Shown piece by piece: positions 1-9,003 of a stretch of DNA of 64,000 nucleotides (position 1 is its first letter; each line of letters opens with the position of its first letter). This stretch comes from Streptomyces asoensis (GTDB taxonomy: Bacteria > Actinomycetota > Actinomycetes > Streptomycetales > Streptomycetaceae), in the NCBI RefSeq assembly GCF_016860545.1, contig NZ_BNEB01000005.1, positions 1,922,001 to 1,986,000 of the forward strand, given 5' to 3'. The notes beneath the pieces are model-generated. The model worked only from the letters and a program-made list of their open reading frames with translations. It was not told where the DNA came from and made no database searches. Made by a program: the position numbers and the translations under genes.

Positions 1-72
1 CCTCTCACGCACCCCGCGTTCGCCATTCCGAACCGAACACAACGCTTCGAACAGACTTCGTCCAACCCCTTG

Positions 73-95
73 CCGAAGCCTTAGCCGAAGGTTAG
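73..95. promoter_or_regulatory. Imperfect tandem repeat upstream of the sugar importer
   Basis: Two neighbouring copies, CCGAAGCCTTAG (73-84) and CCGAAGGTTAG (85-95), also contain a CCTT-N5-AAGG inverted repeat (79-91). The element lies about 80 bp before the first importer gene, where an operator would be expected. The rest of 1-176 shows only further CTTCG/CGAAG half-sites. It does not match the LacI operator seen further downstream. Confidence 0.3.
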
Positions 96-176
96 CGTCC
101 GGCTCCGCAACGCCATTCGAGCCATCCGGCGCCGAACCCGCCGAGCCGCAGCCGTACTCGAGACAAGGACGTCACC

Positions 177-1442
177 ATGTCGGCAATGAGCAACAGCAAC
201 TGGTCCCGCAGGTCCCTCTTCCGGGCCGCCGCCGGCATGGCCGCCGCCGGCTCGCTCGCCGCGTGCGGGGGAAACAACGGGCGCGGTGGCGGGGCCGGTT
301 CGGGCGTCGCCCTGACGCAGTACTTCCACGCGTACGGCGAGGCGGGCACCGAACAGGCCATCAGGAAGTACGCGAAGGCCTACGACAAGGCCGCCGTGAG
401 CACGCAGTGGATCACCAGCGCCGACTTCGAGAGCAAGCTGTTCGCCACGCTGCTCACCAAGAACGCGCCCGACCTCTTCGAGTTCCACCCGCAGATCCAG
501 ATGGTCAAGAGCGGCCAGGTGGCGGACCTGACGGACATCATCGAGCCGGTCAGGAACGACTTCAATCCGGCCGACATCACGTCGCACACGGTCGACGGGA
601 AGATCTACGGCGTCCGCATGATCGACGACCCGCAGTTCTTCTTCTACCGCAAGTCGATGCTGGAGAAGGCCAAGGTCGAGGTGCCGACCACGCTCGACGA
701 ACTGGCGGAGGCCGCCGCCAAGCTCACCACCGGCAAGGTCAAGGGCCTGTACATGGGCGACGACCTGCACAGCGTCATCAACCCGATGATCTGGTCCGCG
801 GGCGCGGACACCCTCGACGCGAAGAACCAGATCGCGTACCACACCCCCGCCGTCATCGAGGGCATCAAGAAGATGCGCAAGCTGTTCACCAGCGGCCATC
901 TGCTGCTCGGGGCGCCGACCGCCTCCTGGGACCCCTCCTCGCTCAACCAGGGCCTGTGCGCCATCCAGTTCTGCGGTATGTGGGCGATGCCGTCCATCCA
1001 GAAGGCACTCGGCGACGACTGGGGCGTCTTCCCCTTCCCGAAGACCGTCGACTCGGGCAAGCCGTCGGTCTACAACGGCGGTTGGTCGATGTTCGTGAAC
1101 GCCAAGGGCAAGAACGTCGAGGCGGCCAAGGCGTACGTCAAGTGGCTGTGGATCGACCAGAAGAAGTACCAGGAGGAGTGGGCCACCTCCTTCGGCTTCC
1201 ACATCCCGCCGCGCACCTCGATCGCGCAGACGGCCACCAAGCTCAAGTCGGGCAACGCCGCCGAAGGAGTCCGGCTCTTCAACGAGTTCGGGCACTTCGA
1301 CAACATCGGCTGGACCCAGGCCATGATCACCTCGCTCGAGGACGTCTTCGCCAACGCCGTCCGCAAGGACATGGACCCGGAGGCCGCGCTCGACAAGGCC
1401 GACACGGCCGTCGAGCGCGAACTGAAGAAGCTGTTCGGATAG
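177..1442 (+). CDS. Sugar ABC transporter substrate-binding lipoprotein
   Basis: Extracellular solute-binding protein of the family 1 (MalE-like) type, 421 aa, which would capture an oligosaccharide outside the membrane and hand it to the two permeases encoded next. The N-terminus has a twin-arginine stretch (RRSLF, residues 11-15) followed by a lipobox LAAC with the lipidated Cys at residue 30, so it is probably a Tat-exported lipoprotein. An AAGGA-like ribosome site lies just before the ATG. The following permease begins 20 nt after the stop, and the GH2 gene follows the permeases, which suggests a galactoside-containing substrate. No ATPase gene is present; in Streptomyces such importers commonly share the MsiK ATPase (known for the genus, not shown here). 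Confidence 0.9.
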   Translation: MSAMSNSNWSRRSLFRAAAGMAAAGSLAACGGNNGRGGGAGSGVALTQYFHAYGEAGTEQAIRKYAKAYDKAAVSTQWITSADFESKLFATLLTKNAPDLFEFHPQIQMVKSGQVADLTDIIEPVRNDFNPADITSHTVDGKIYGVRMIDDPQFFFYRKSMLEKAKVEVPTTLDELAEAAAKLTTGKVKGLYMGDDLHSVINPMIWSAGADTLDAKNQIAYHTPAVIEGIKKMRKLFTSGHLLLGAPTASWDPSSLNQGLCAIQFCGMWAMPSIQKALGDDWGVFPFPKTVDSGKPSVYNGGWSMFVNAKGKNVEAAKAYVKWLWIDQKKYQEEWATSFGFHIPPRTSIAQTATKLKSGNAAEGVRLFNEFGHFDNIGWTQAMITSLEDVFANAVRKDMDPEAALDKADTAVERELKKLFG

Positions 1443-1462
1443 GCCGCGGGACGGATCACGAC

Positions 1463-2428
1463 ATGTCGACGACCAGCACGCGCGGCCTCGCGCGCCCCGC
1501 CCCGGCGAAGGCCGCACCGGCCAGGCCGCGGCGGGGACTGCGGGGCAGCCCCACGTTCAACTTCTGGCTCTTCTGCGGGCCCTTCCTCGTCGGTCTGGCG
1601 ATCTTCGTCTACGCGCCGATCCTGTGGAGTCTGTGGCTGAGCTTCTTCGAGGCCCGCTTCACCGTCACCCCCGACAAGTTCGTCGGCTTCGAGAACTACA
1701 CCTACATGCTGACGAACGACGACTTCGTCGGCTCGCTCGGCACCTTCACCGCCTTCGCCGCGTTCATCGTGCCCACCACCTGGGCCCTCTCCCTGGGCCT
1801 GGCCCTGCTGGTGAACCGGCTGCGCTTCATGCGGGCGTTCTTCCGCTCGGTCTTCTTCCTGCCGACCGCGTGCAGTTACGTGGCCGCCTCGCTGATCTGG
1901 AAGATGTCCATCTTCAGCGGGGTCCGCTTCGGCCTGATGAACACGGTCCTCGGCTGGTTCGGGATCGAGAACATCGCCTGGCTCGTCGACCCCGACCCGC
2001 CGTGGTACTGGCTCGTCATCGTCACGGCACGGCTGTGGCTCCAGTCCGGCTTCTACATGATCCTCTTCCTGGCCGCGCTCCAGAACATCCCGGGTGAGCT
2101 GTACGAGGCCGCCGCCATCGACGGCGCCAAGCCCGGCTGGCAGACGTTCCGCCACATCACCCTGCCCCAGCTGCGCGCCACGTCCACCGCGGTGATCCTG
2201 CTGCTGCTGATCGCCGCGTACCAGGCCTTCGACGAGTTCTACAACCTCCTGTCGAAGACCACATGGGGCCGCCCGCCCCTCGTCGAGCTGTACTACAAGG
2301 CCCTGGGCGAGAGCCAGGACTACGGCGCCGGCAGCGCGGGCGCGGTCATCCTGACCGTGCTGATCTGCGCCGTGACCCTGCTCCAGGGCAAGTTCCTGGG
2401 CTTCGGCAGGGGGGAGGAGGCGAAGTGA
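1463..2428 (+). CDS. Sugar ABC transporter permease (MalF-like)
   Basis: Integral membrane permease of the binding-protein-dependent sugar importer family, 321 aa from the ATG at 1463. The Ala/Pro/Arg-rich cytoplasmic start (about residues 1-28) is followed by several hydrophobic segments. The cytoplasmic EAA loop, EAAAIDGAKPGWQTF, which docks the ATPase, is clear in the second half. It pairs with the next gene, whose GTG start overlaps its stop by 4 nt (GTGA), so the two subunits are translationally coupled. The longer upstream extension of this reading frame runs through the binding-protein gene and is not used. Confidence 0.9.
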   Translation: MSTTSTRGLARPAPAKAAPARPRRGLRGSPTFNFWLFCGPFLVGLAIFVYAPILWSLWLSFFEARFTVTPDKFVGFENYTYMLTNDDFVGSLGTFTAFAAFIVPTTWALSLGLALLVNRLRFMRAFFRSVFFLPTACSYVAASLIWKMSIFSGVRFGLMNTVLGWFGIENIAWLVDPDPPWYWLVIVTARLWLQSGFYMILFLAALQNIPGELYEAAAIDGAKPGWQTFRHITLPQLRATSTAVILLLLIAAYQAFDEFYNLLSKTTWGRPPLVELYYKALGESQDYGAGSAGAVILTVLICAVTLLQGKFLGFGRGEEAK

Positions 2429-3321
2429 CCACCACGACGCCCGAGGTGCGCGAACCGGCGAAGCCCGCGGAGCGGGCCCGCCGCGACCGGCGCGGCGGTG
2501 GCGTGATGAGCTCCACCGGGCTCTACGTCGCCACCGGGATCGCCGGCTTCTTCTTCCTGGTCCCCTTCTACCTGCTGGTCCGCAACGCCCTGTCCACGGA
2601 CACCGACATCACCGGTGAGAACTGGAAGTTCTTCCCCACGGACATCCAGTGGGGCAACATCGGTGAACTGTTCACCGACGAGACGGTGCCCTTCGCCCGC
2701 TCCCTGTGGAACTCGGCGGTCGTGGCCACCCTCCACACCGCCGGTGTCCTGCTGGTGTGCTCCCTCGCGGGCTACGCGCTCGCCCGCATCCCGTACAAGC
2801 ACGCCAACAAGGTCTTCTACGCCGTCCTGGGCACCCTCATGGTCCCCACGGCGGTCACCTTCGTGCCGAGCTTCGTGCTGGTCTCCTCGCTCGGCTGGGT
2901 GGACACCTACCGGGGTCTGATCATCCCGGGCCTGTTCAGCGGTTTCACCTGCTTCCTGTTCCGGCAGTACTTCCTGGGATTCCCGCGGGAGCTGGAGGAG
3001 GCGGCGCGGGTGGACGGACTCGGCTACTGGGGTGCGTACTGGCGCATCGTGGTGCCCAACTCGCTGAACTTCTTCGCGGCGATGGCGACCATCACCTTCA
3101 TCAACGGCTGGAACTCGTTCCTGTGGCCGCTGGTCATCGGCCAGGACCCGGGTTCGTGGACCGTCCAGGTCGCGCTCTCCAACTACATGACCAACCAGAC
3201 GGTGATCTTCCATCTGATCTTCATGGCCACGGCCATGTCCATCCTGCCCCTGGTGTTCGTCTTCCTCTTCCTCCAGCGCTGGCTGGTGCAGGGGATCGCG
3301 CAGACCGGCATCAAGGGCTGA
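2425..3321 (+). CDS. Sugar ABC transporter permease (MalG-like)
   Basis: Second permease of the importer, 298 aa from the GTG at 2425, which has a strong GGGGAGGAGG ribosome site at 2411-2420. An ATG at 2506 is a possible shorter start. The protein has about six hydrophobic segments and the EAA loop EEAARVDGLGYWGAYW, typical of MalG/LacG-type subunits. It forms the membrane channel with the preceding permease. The GH2 gene begins 28 nt after its stop, which supports one operon from uptake to intracellular hydrolysis. Confidence 0.9.
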   Translation: MTTTTPEVREPAKPAERARRDRRGGGVMSSTGLYVATGIAGFFFLVPFYLLVRNALSTDTDITGENWKFFPTDIQWGNIGELFTDETVPFARSLWNSAVVATLHTAGVLLVCSLAGYALARIPYKHANKVFYAVLGTLMVPTAVTFVPSFVLVSSLGWVDTYRGLIIPGLFSGFTCFLFRQYFLGFPRELEEAARVDGLGYWGAYWRIVVPNSLNFFAAMATITFINGWNSFLWPLVIGQDPGSWTVQVALSNYMTNQTVIFHLIFMATAMSILPLVFVFLFLQRWLVQGIAQTGIKG

Positions 3322-3349
3322 CACGCTCCCCTTCGAGACCTGGAGACAG

Positions 3350-6262
3350 ATGTCTTTCCGCACCACCACCGACGTCGCCTACGTGGAGGACGTCTCCCCG
3401 GGCAGCGGGGCGCTCGCGCCCCGCGCCTGGTACGCGTCGTCGGACGCCCGCTCCCTGTCGCTCAACGGGAGCTGGCGATTCCGGCTGTCCGCGACCGCCG
3501 ACGCCGAGGACGACTCGTTCGCCGCGGAGGGCTACGACGCCGGCGGCTGGGCCGAGATCGCGGTCCCGGGCCACTGGGTCCTCCAGGGCGACGGCGCCTT
3601 CGGCTCCCCCGCCTACACCAACCACCTGTACCCCTTCCCGGTGGACCCGCCCCGGGTGCCGACGGAGAACCCGACCGGCGACCACCTGAGGGTCTTCGAC
3701 CTGCCCGCGGACTGGCCCGGTCCCGCCGACGGCGGAGCCGTCCTGCGCTTCGACGGCGTCGACTCCTGCGCGCGGGTGTGGCTGAACGGCACGGACATCG
3801 GCGAGTTCAAGGGGTCCCGGATACCGCACGAGTTCGCGGTCGGCCACCTGCTCAGGCCGACGGGCAACGTCCTCGCGGTCCGGGTCCACCAGTGGTCGGC
3901 GGGCTCCTACCTGGAGGACCAGGACCAGTGGTGGCTGCCGGGCATCTTCCGTGACGTCACACTGCTGCACCGCCCGGCCGGCGGCGTCCTCGACTTCTTC
4001 GTGCACGCCTCCTACGACCACCTCACGGGCGCCGGCACCCTGCGCGTCGACTCCGACGTCGACGGGCGGGTGGTCGTGCCGGCCCTGGACATCGATGTCG
4101 AGACCGGATGCCCGGTCACGGTGCCGGTGCGGCCGTGGACGGCGGAGACCCCGGCGCTGTACGACGGCGAACTGGTGACCGAGGGCGAGCGGGTGCCGCT
4201 GCGCATCGGTTTCCGTACCGTCGAACTCGCGGACGGCCTGATCAAGGTCAACGGCCGGCCCGTCCTCTTCAAGGGCGTCAACCGGCACGAGTGGCACCCG
4301 GAGCGGGGGCGGGCCCTGGACCTGGAGACCATGCGCGCCGACGTGCTGCTGATGAAGCGGCACAACGTCAACGCGGTCCGCACCTCGCACTACCCGCCCC
4401 ACCCGGCCTTCCTCGACCTGTGCGACGAGTACGGGCTGTGGGTCGTCGACGAGTGCGACCTGGAGACCCACGGGTTCGTGGAGCAGGACTGGCGCGACAA
4501 CCCCGTCGACGACGACCGCTGGACTCCCGCCCTGCTGGACCGCGCCGCCCGCATGGTCGAGCGCGACAAGAACCACCCCTCGGTCGTCATCTGGTCCCTG
4601 GGCAACGAGGCGGGCACCGGGCGCGGCCTGACCGCCATGGCCGAGTGGATCCACGGCCGCGACACCTCACGCCTCGTGCACTACGAGGGCGACATCGACT
4701 GCCGTGACACGGACGTCTACTCCCGCATGTACGCCTCCCACGACGAGGTGGAGCGGATCGGGCAGGGCCTGGACGGCGGCACCCACCGGCGCCGCGCCCT
4801 GCCGTTCATCCTGTGCGAGTACGCCCACGCCATGGGCAACGGGCCCGGCGGACTGGCCGACTACCAGAAGATCTTCGAGGCGCACGAGCGTCTCCAGGGC
4901 GCCTTCGTGTGGGAGTGGATCGACCACGGCATCGAGCACCCGCGGCTGGGACTCGCCTACGGCGGCGACTTCGGCGAGGAGCTGCACGACGGGAACTTCG
5001 TCTGCGACGGTCTCGTCCTGCCCGACCGCACCCCCTCCCCCGGCCTGGCCGAGTTCAAGAAGGTGATCGAACCGGTCGCCCTGACGGCCGGTGACGACGC
5101 CACTCTCCGCGTCACCAACAAGCAGGACTTCGCCGGACTCTGCGCCCTCGCCTTCACCTGGGCGTTCCAGGTCGACGGCGAGACCGTCGGCTCGGGCGAC
5201 CTGGCGGTGCCCGCCCTCGCGGCCGGCGAGTCGGCCGACGTGAAGCTGCCGCAGCCGCCCGTCCTCGCCCCGGCGGGCGCGGAGACGGCGTGGACCGTGC
5301 GGGCCGTACTGGCCGAGGACACCGCCTGGGCCGACCGGGGCCATGTGGTGGCCTGGGGCCAGGTGCCGGTGACCGCCCGGGCGTTGCCGGCGGTGACCCC
5401 GACCGCGGCACCGGTGGCCGGCGAGCGGGTCGTCACGCTGGGCCCGGCGACCTTCGACGCCCGCACCGGTGAGCTGCGCGGCATCGGCGGGGTGGACGTG
5501 ACGGGGCTGCGCCTGGACGTGTGGCGGGCGCCCACCGACAACGACGACGGAGCGCCCTGGCAGTCGGACGTCCGGTACGGCGTGCTCTGGCGCGAACTGG
5601 GCCTGCACCGGATGCGGCACCGGCTGGACGCGGTCGAGGTCGGGGACGGCGCGCTGACGGTGCGCAGCCGGGTGGCGCCCGCCGCCCGCGAGGTGGGGCT
5701 GTCGACGGTGTACCGGTGGGTCTCGGACGGCGACCGTGTCCAGCTGACGGTGTCCGTCACCCCGGAGGGCGACTGGACCCTCCCGCTCCCGAGGCTGGGC
5801 ATCCGCTTCGGGCTGTCCGCGGCCGACCGGGTGTCCTGGTTCGGCGGTGGCCCCGGCGAGGCGTATCCGGACAGCAGGACGGCGTCCGCGCTCGGCCGCT
5901 GGCGGTCCACGGTCGACGCCCTCCAGACGCCGTACGTCCGGCCCCAGGAGAACGGCGCCCGCGCCGACGTCCGCTGGGCGGAGCTCGGCGGCCTGCGCGT
6001 CGAGGGCGCCCCGGAGTTCTGGTTCAGCGCCCGGCGGTGGACGACCGAACAGCTGGACGCGGCCGGGCACCTGACGGACCTGGTGCCGGGAGAGACGGTG
6101 TGGGTCAACCTCGACCACGGTCAGCACGGCCTGGGTTCGCAGTCCTGCGGCCCGGGCCCCCTGCCGCGCTACTTCCTCGACGTGGCGCCCGCGCAGTTCT
6201 CGTTCGTCTTCTCCGCGGTCGATCAATCGATCGACAGTTTGATCGACATTCCGACACGGTGA
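3350..6262 (+). CDS. Glycoside hydrolase family 2, LacZ-type beta-galactosidase
   Basis: A 970-aa cytoplasmic beta-galactosidase (no signal peptide), slightly shorter than E. coli LacZ. It should release terminal galactose from beta-galactosides brought in by the upstream importer. The acid/base Glu is E420 in WSLGNEAGTGRG and the nucleophile Glu is E490 in ILCEYAHAMGN. The sugar-binding jelly-roll domain is N-terminal, the TIM barrel spans roughly residues 300-590, and the C-terminal part resembles the beta-galactosidase small-chain domain (from about 680). The last residues read SIDSLIDIPTR because a GATC-rich inverted repeat (6218-6247) is embedded in the coding end. Lactose itself is an unlikely natural substrate; pectic galactan fragments fit the neighbourhood better (inference). 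Confidence 0.92.
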   Translation: MSFRTTTDVAYVEDVSPGSGALAPRAWYASSDARSLSLNGSWRFRLSATADAEDDSFAAEGYDAGGWAEIAVPGHWVLQGDGAFGSPAYTNHLYPFPVDPPRVPTENPTGDHLRVFDLPADWPGPADGGAVLRFDGVDSCARVWLNGTDIGEFKGSRIPHEFAVGHLLRPTGNVLAVRVHQWSAGSYLEDQDQWWLPGIFRDVTLLHRPAGGVLDFFVHASYDHLTGAGTLRVDSDVDGRVVVPALDIDVETGCPVTVPVRPWTAETPALYDGELVTEGERVPLRIGFRTVELADGLIKVNGRPVLFKGVNRHEWHPERGRALDLETMRADVLLMKRHNVNAVRTSHYPPHPAFLDLCDEYGLWVVDECDLETHGFVEQDWRDNPVDDDRWTPALLDRAARMVERDKNHPSVVIWSLGNEAGTGRGLTAMAEWIHGRDTSRLVHYEGDIDCRDTDVYSRMYASHDEVERIGQGLDGGTHRRRALPFILCEYAHAMGNGPGGLADYQKIFEAHERLQGAFVWEWIDHGIEHPRLGLAYGGDFGEELHDGNFVCDGLVLPDRTPSPGLAEFKKVIEPVALTAGDDATLRVTNKQDFAGLCALAFTWAFQVDGETVGSGDLAVPALAAGESADVKLPQPPVLAPAGAETAWTVRAVLAEDTAWADRGHVVAWGQVPVTARALPAVTPTAAPVAGERVVTLGPATFDARTGELRGIGGVDVTGLRLDVWRAPTDNDDGAPWQSDVRYGVLWRELGLHRMRHRLDAVEVGDGALTVRSRVAPAAREVGLSTVYRWVSDGDRVQLTVSVTPEGDWTLPLPRLGIRFGLSAADRVSWFGGGPGEAYPDSRTASALGRWRSTVDALQTPYVRPQENGARADVRWAELGGLRVEGAPEFWFSARRWTTEQLDAAGHLTDLVPGETVWVNLDHGQHGLGSQSCGPGPLPRYFLDVAPAQFSFVFSAVDQSIDSLIDIPTR
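6218..6247. promoter_or_regulatory. 9-bp perfect inverted repeat, candidate operator
   Basis: GTCGATCAA (6218-6226) and TTGATCGAC (6239-6247) are exact inverted copies separated by 12 nt, so the half-sites are 21 bp apart centre to centre. The element sits inside the last codons of the GH2 gene and about 80 nt before the exporter operon, which it could control. Confidence 0.45.
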
Positions 6263-6273
6263 TGACGTCTCCC

Positions 6274-6304
6274 GCGGCCGGCCGGCTACCAGCCGGCCGG
6301 CCGC
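6274..6304. terminator. Strong hairpin after the GH2 gene
   Basis: A perfect 14-bp stem (GCGGCCGGCCGGCT at 6274-6287 with AGCCGGCCGGCCGC at 6291-6304) closes on a 3-nt loop, starting 11 nt after the stop codon. There is no T-tract, as is common for streptomycete terminators. It should separate the import/GH2 operon from the exporter operon. Confidence 0.75.
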
Positions 6305-6325
6305 GCCGCACTGGAGGGTGAACGA

Positions 6326-7321
6326 GTGATCGGCAGCATCGAGGTGCGCGGCCTGTCCCGCACGTTCCACACCACCGTCCGCCGCCCCGGCCTCGTCGGC
6401 GGTCTGCGCTCCCTGGTCGACCCCGAGCGGGTTGCCCGGCACGCCGTCCGCGACATCACCTTCGACGTCGCCGCGGGTGAACTCCTCGCCCTCCTCGGCC
6501 CGAACGGCGCGGGCAAGTCCACGACCATCAAGATGCTCACCGGCATCCTCACGCCCACGGCCGGCGAGGCGCGTGTCGCGGGCGTGGTCCCCTACCGCGA
6601 GCGGGAGCGCAACGCCCGCAACATCGGCGCCGTGTTCGGGCAGCGCACACAGCTGTGGTGGGACCTGCCGGTGCGCGAGTCGTTCGCCGTCCTGCGCGAC
6701 ATCTACGAGGTGCCGAAGGCGGAACACACGGCCCGGCTGCGGGAGTTCGACACGCTGCTCGACCTGTCGTCCTTCTGGGACACCCGGGTGCGTCATCTGT
6801 CCCTCGGCCAGCGCGTGCGCTGCGACCTCGCGGCGGCGCTGCTGCACGACCCGCCCGTCGTCTTCCTCGACGAGCCGACGATCGGGATGGACGTGGTGGT
6901 GAAGGAACAGGTCCGTGAGTTCCTGCGTCACCAGGTCGAACAGCGCGGCCGTACCGTCCTGCTGACCACGCACGACATGACGGAGGTCGAGCGGCTCGCC
7001 GAGCGCGTGGTGCTGATCAACCACGGGCGGGTGGTGCTGGACGGCACCCTCGACGAGATCCGCCGCAGGTTCGGCTCCACCTGGCAGGTGCGGGCCACCC
7101 TCGCCGACCCGCGCGGCACGGTCGCGGCCCTGCCGGGGATCGCGGTGCTGCGGCACGAGGGCGGCCGGGTCGTGTTCGGCCCGGACGGGCCGGGCGCGCC
7201 CACGGTGCACCAGGCCCTGAAGGCGGTCATCGAACGGTACGAGGTCACCGACGTCGCGCTGGACGAGGCGGAGCTGGAGGACGTGATGCGGGCCGCGTAC
7301 GTGCAGGCGGGCGACGCGTGA
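6326..7321 (+). CDS. ABC-2 type exporter ATP-binding protein
   Basis: ATPase subunit of 331 aa. Walker A is LLGPNGAGKSTT (about residues 57-68), the signature is HLSLGQRVRCDLA, and Walker B is VVFLDEPTIGMD with the H-loop in LLTTHDMTEVE. It starts with GTG at 6326 after a GGAGGG ribosome site. Two membrane proteins of the PF06182 (ABC-2, formerly DUF990) type follow with overlapping or nearly overlapping ends, giving the ATPase-permease-permease layout known for this family, which includes cyanobacterial viologen exporters. The natural cargo cannot be read from sequence. The TetR gene just downstream is a plausible regulator. Confidence 0.88.
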   Translation: MIGSIEVRGLSRTFHTTVRRPGLVGGLRSLVDPERVARHAVRDITFDVAAGELLALLGPNGAGKSTTIKMLTGILTPTAGEARVAGVVPYRERERNARNIGAVFGQRTQLWWDLPVRESFAVLRDIYEVPKAEHTARLREFDTLLDLSSFWDTRVRHLSLGQRVRCDLAAALLHDPPVVFLDEPTIGMDVVVKEQVREFLRHQVEQRGRTVLLTTHDMTEVERLAERVVLINHGRVVLDGTLDEIRRRFGSTWQVRATLADPRGTVAALPGIAVLRHEGGRVVFGPDGPGAPTVHQALKAVIERYEVTDVALDEAELEDVMRAAYVQAGDA

Positions 7322-8124
7322 GAGTCCTCCCGGCCGCCTGGCGCGCCGCCCGGGTCACCCCGCTGGGCGAGCTGCACGCCCCGCCGCGGATGACCGCCGC
7401 CCTGCTGCGGCTCACCGTCCAGGTGGTGCTGGTGGCGTCCCTGTGGCACGGCCTGTACGCCGGTACGGGGACCACGGCCGGGCTGAGCCGCGACCAGGCG
7501 GTCACCTACGCCGTACTGGCCGTGCTGGCGTCCCGGCTGCGGGAGCTGGACCAGTACACGGGCCGCGACACCGTCATCCAGCACATGCACTTCGGCACCA
7601 TCGTCTACTGGTACCTGCGCCCGCTGCCGCCCCGGCGGTACTACGCCCTGCGCGCGCTGGGCGAGCAGCTCTACGGGTTCGCGTGGGCGGCGGTGGGGTA
7701 CGCCGTCTGTCTCGCCGCCGGTGTGGTGCGCCCGCCCGCGTCGGCCGCCGTGGCCGCGGTGTTCGCGCTGAGTCTGCTGCTCGGCCAGTGGATCCTGTAC
7801 TACGTCCTGCTCGCCATCGACCAGCTGTGTTTCTTCACCCTGCGCAACAACGCGGCGATGCTCATCCTGCTGTTCGCGCAGAACCTGCTGTCCGGGGTGT
7901 ACGCGCCGCTGTGGTTCTTCCCCGACTGGTTCGTGACGCTCAGCGGCTTCCTGCCGTTCCAGGCCACCCTGAGCGTCCCCCTCTCGCTCTACGTCGGCCG
8001 CATCCCGCTGTCCGGCGCCGTGGCGGCGCTGTCGCTCCAGGCCGTGTGGGTCGTGGTGCTGGCCCTGTTCACCCGGCTGGTGTGGCGGCGCGCCGCCCGG
8101 CAGGTCATCTCGCAGGGAGGCTGA
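7318..8124 (+). CDS. ABC-2 family (PF06182-type) permease, first subunit
   Basis: Integral membrane protein of 268 aa with about six hydrophobic segments. It begins at the GTG overlapping the ATPase stop (GTGA, 7318-7321), so it is translationally coupled. Motifs such as LRELDQYTGRDTV followed by VIQHMHFGTIVYWYLRPLP are typical of the membrane halves of this exporter family, where the two permeases form a heterodimer. It acts in the cytoplasmic membrane with the flanking genes. Confidence 0.85.
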   Translation: MRVLPAAWRAARVTPLGELHAPPRMTAALLRLTVQVVLVASLWHGLYAGTGTTAGLSRDQAVTYAVLAVLASRLRELDQYTGRDTVIQHMHFGTIVYWYLRPLPPRRYYALRALGEQLYGFAWAAVGYAVCLAAGVVRPPASAAVAAVFALSLLLGQWILYYVLLAIDQLCFFTLRNNAAMLILLFAQNLLSGVYAPLWFFPDWFVTLSGFLPFQATLSVPLSLYVGRIPLSGAVAALSLQAVWVVVLALFTRLVWRRAARQVISQGG

Positions 8125-8129
8125 GGACC

Positions 8130-8930
8130 CTGAGGACCGTACGTCTCGCGTGGCGCATCACGCGGCTGAACTTCCGCGCCCAGCTGGAGTACCGCTCCGA
8201 GTTCCTGATGATGGTCGCGATCGGCGCCGTCTGGCAGGTGTCGGTGATCGTGTTCGCGACGGTGCTGCTGACCCGCTTCACGGGGATGGGCGGCTGGGAC
8301 AGCTCGGACGTGCTGCTGATCCCGGCGACCCGGATGCTCGCCCACGGCCTGTTCGTCCTCTTCCTCGGGCGCATGCACGGGATCGGCTACTTCATCCAGG
8401 AGGGCAGGATCGACACGTGTCTGGTGCGGCCCATGCCGGTCCATCTCCAGGTGCAGCTGAGGGCGTTCCCCACCAACGCCCTCGGTGATCTGACCGTCGC
8501 GGTGGGGCTGATGGCCGGGGCCCTCGGTCGCAGCGGGCTCGACTGGACGGCGGGCCGCGTCTCGTACCTGGTCGTGGCCGTGCTCGGCGGCATGCTGCTG
8601 GAGGCCGCCCTGTTCACGGTGGTCGCCTCGGCCGCCCTGCGCTTCCCGGCCGCCGACTACTGGGGCAGCTGGCTGGAGGAGCTGCTCGGCACGTTCGGCA
8701 GCTACCCGCTCAACGTGCTGCCCAAGGCGGTGGGCGGCTTCCTCACCTACGGCCTCCCGCTCGCGTTCGTCGCGTACTTCCCGGCAGCCGTGCTGACCGG
8801 CCACGGCGAGGGCACCGGCGTCCCCTACTGGCTGGCGGCGGCCTCTCCCCTGCTGGGCCTGCTCGCCTATGTCGGCTCCCGGCTGCTGTGGCGGTGGAGC
8901 CTGCGGCACTACACCGGGGTGAACGGCTGA
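8130..8930 (+). CDS. ABC-2 family (PF06182-type) permease, second subunit
   Basis: Partner permease of about 266 aa with roughly six membrane spans, recognisable by the N-terminal LNFRAQLEYRSEFLM segment and GYFIQEGRIDTCLVRPMP. No ATG or GTG stands at the expected place. The best start is a CTG at 8130, 9 nt after GGGAGG (8115-8120); a CTG at 8121 overlapping the previous stop is the alternative, but it abuts the ribosome site. Upstream GTG codons would require a long overlap with the first permease. The C-terminus ends just before the TetR promoter. Confidence 0.82.
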   Translation: MRTVRLAWRITRLNFRAQLEYRSEFLMMVAIGAVWQVSVIVFATVLLTRFTGMGGWDSSDVLLIPATRMLAHGLFVLFLGRMHGIGYFIQEGRIDTCLVRPMPVHLQVQLRAFPTNALGDLTVAVGLMAGALGRSGLDWTAGRVSYLVVAVLGGMLLEAALFTVVASAALRFPAADYWGSWLEELLGTFGSYPLNVLPKAVGGFLTYGLPLAFVAYFPAAVLTGHGEGTGVPYWLAAASPLLGLLAYVGSRLLWRWSLRHYTGVNG

Positions 8931-8947
8931 CGCCCCGGCGGAGCGCC

Positions 8948-8953
8948 TAGGAT
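8948..8953 (+). promoter_or_regulatory. -10 box (TAGGAT) for the TetR gene
   Basis: TAGGAT lies 17 nt after the exporter stop and 50 nt before the TetR start, matching the vegetative streptomycete -10 consensus TAGRRT. Confidence 0.5.
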
Positions 8954-9003
8954 CGGGCGACGTACCCGCAGGTCCGAGCGCAGCACACCCCAGGGCGGTC
9001 CCC

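Noticed and set aside
4667..7210. 847-aa open frame on the minus strand across the GH2 and ABC genes
   Set aside because: Shadow frame caused by the high GC content; its sequence is low-complexity Arg/Gly/Ala/Val and the plus-strand genes have clear family motifs.
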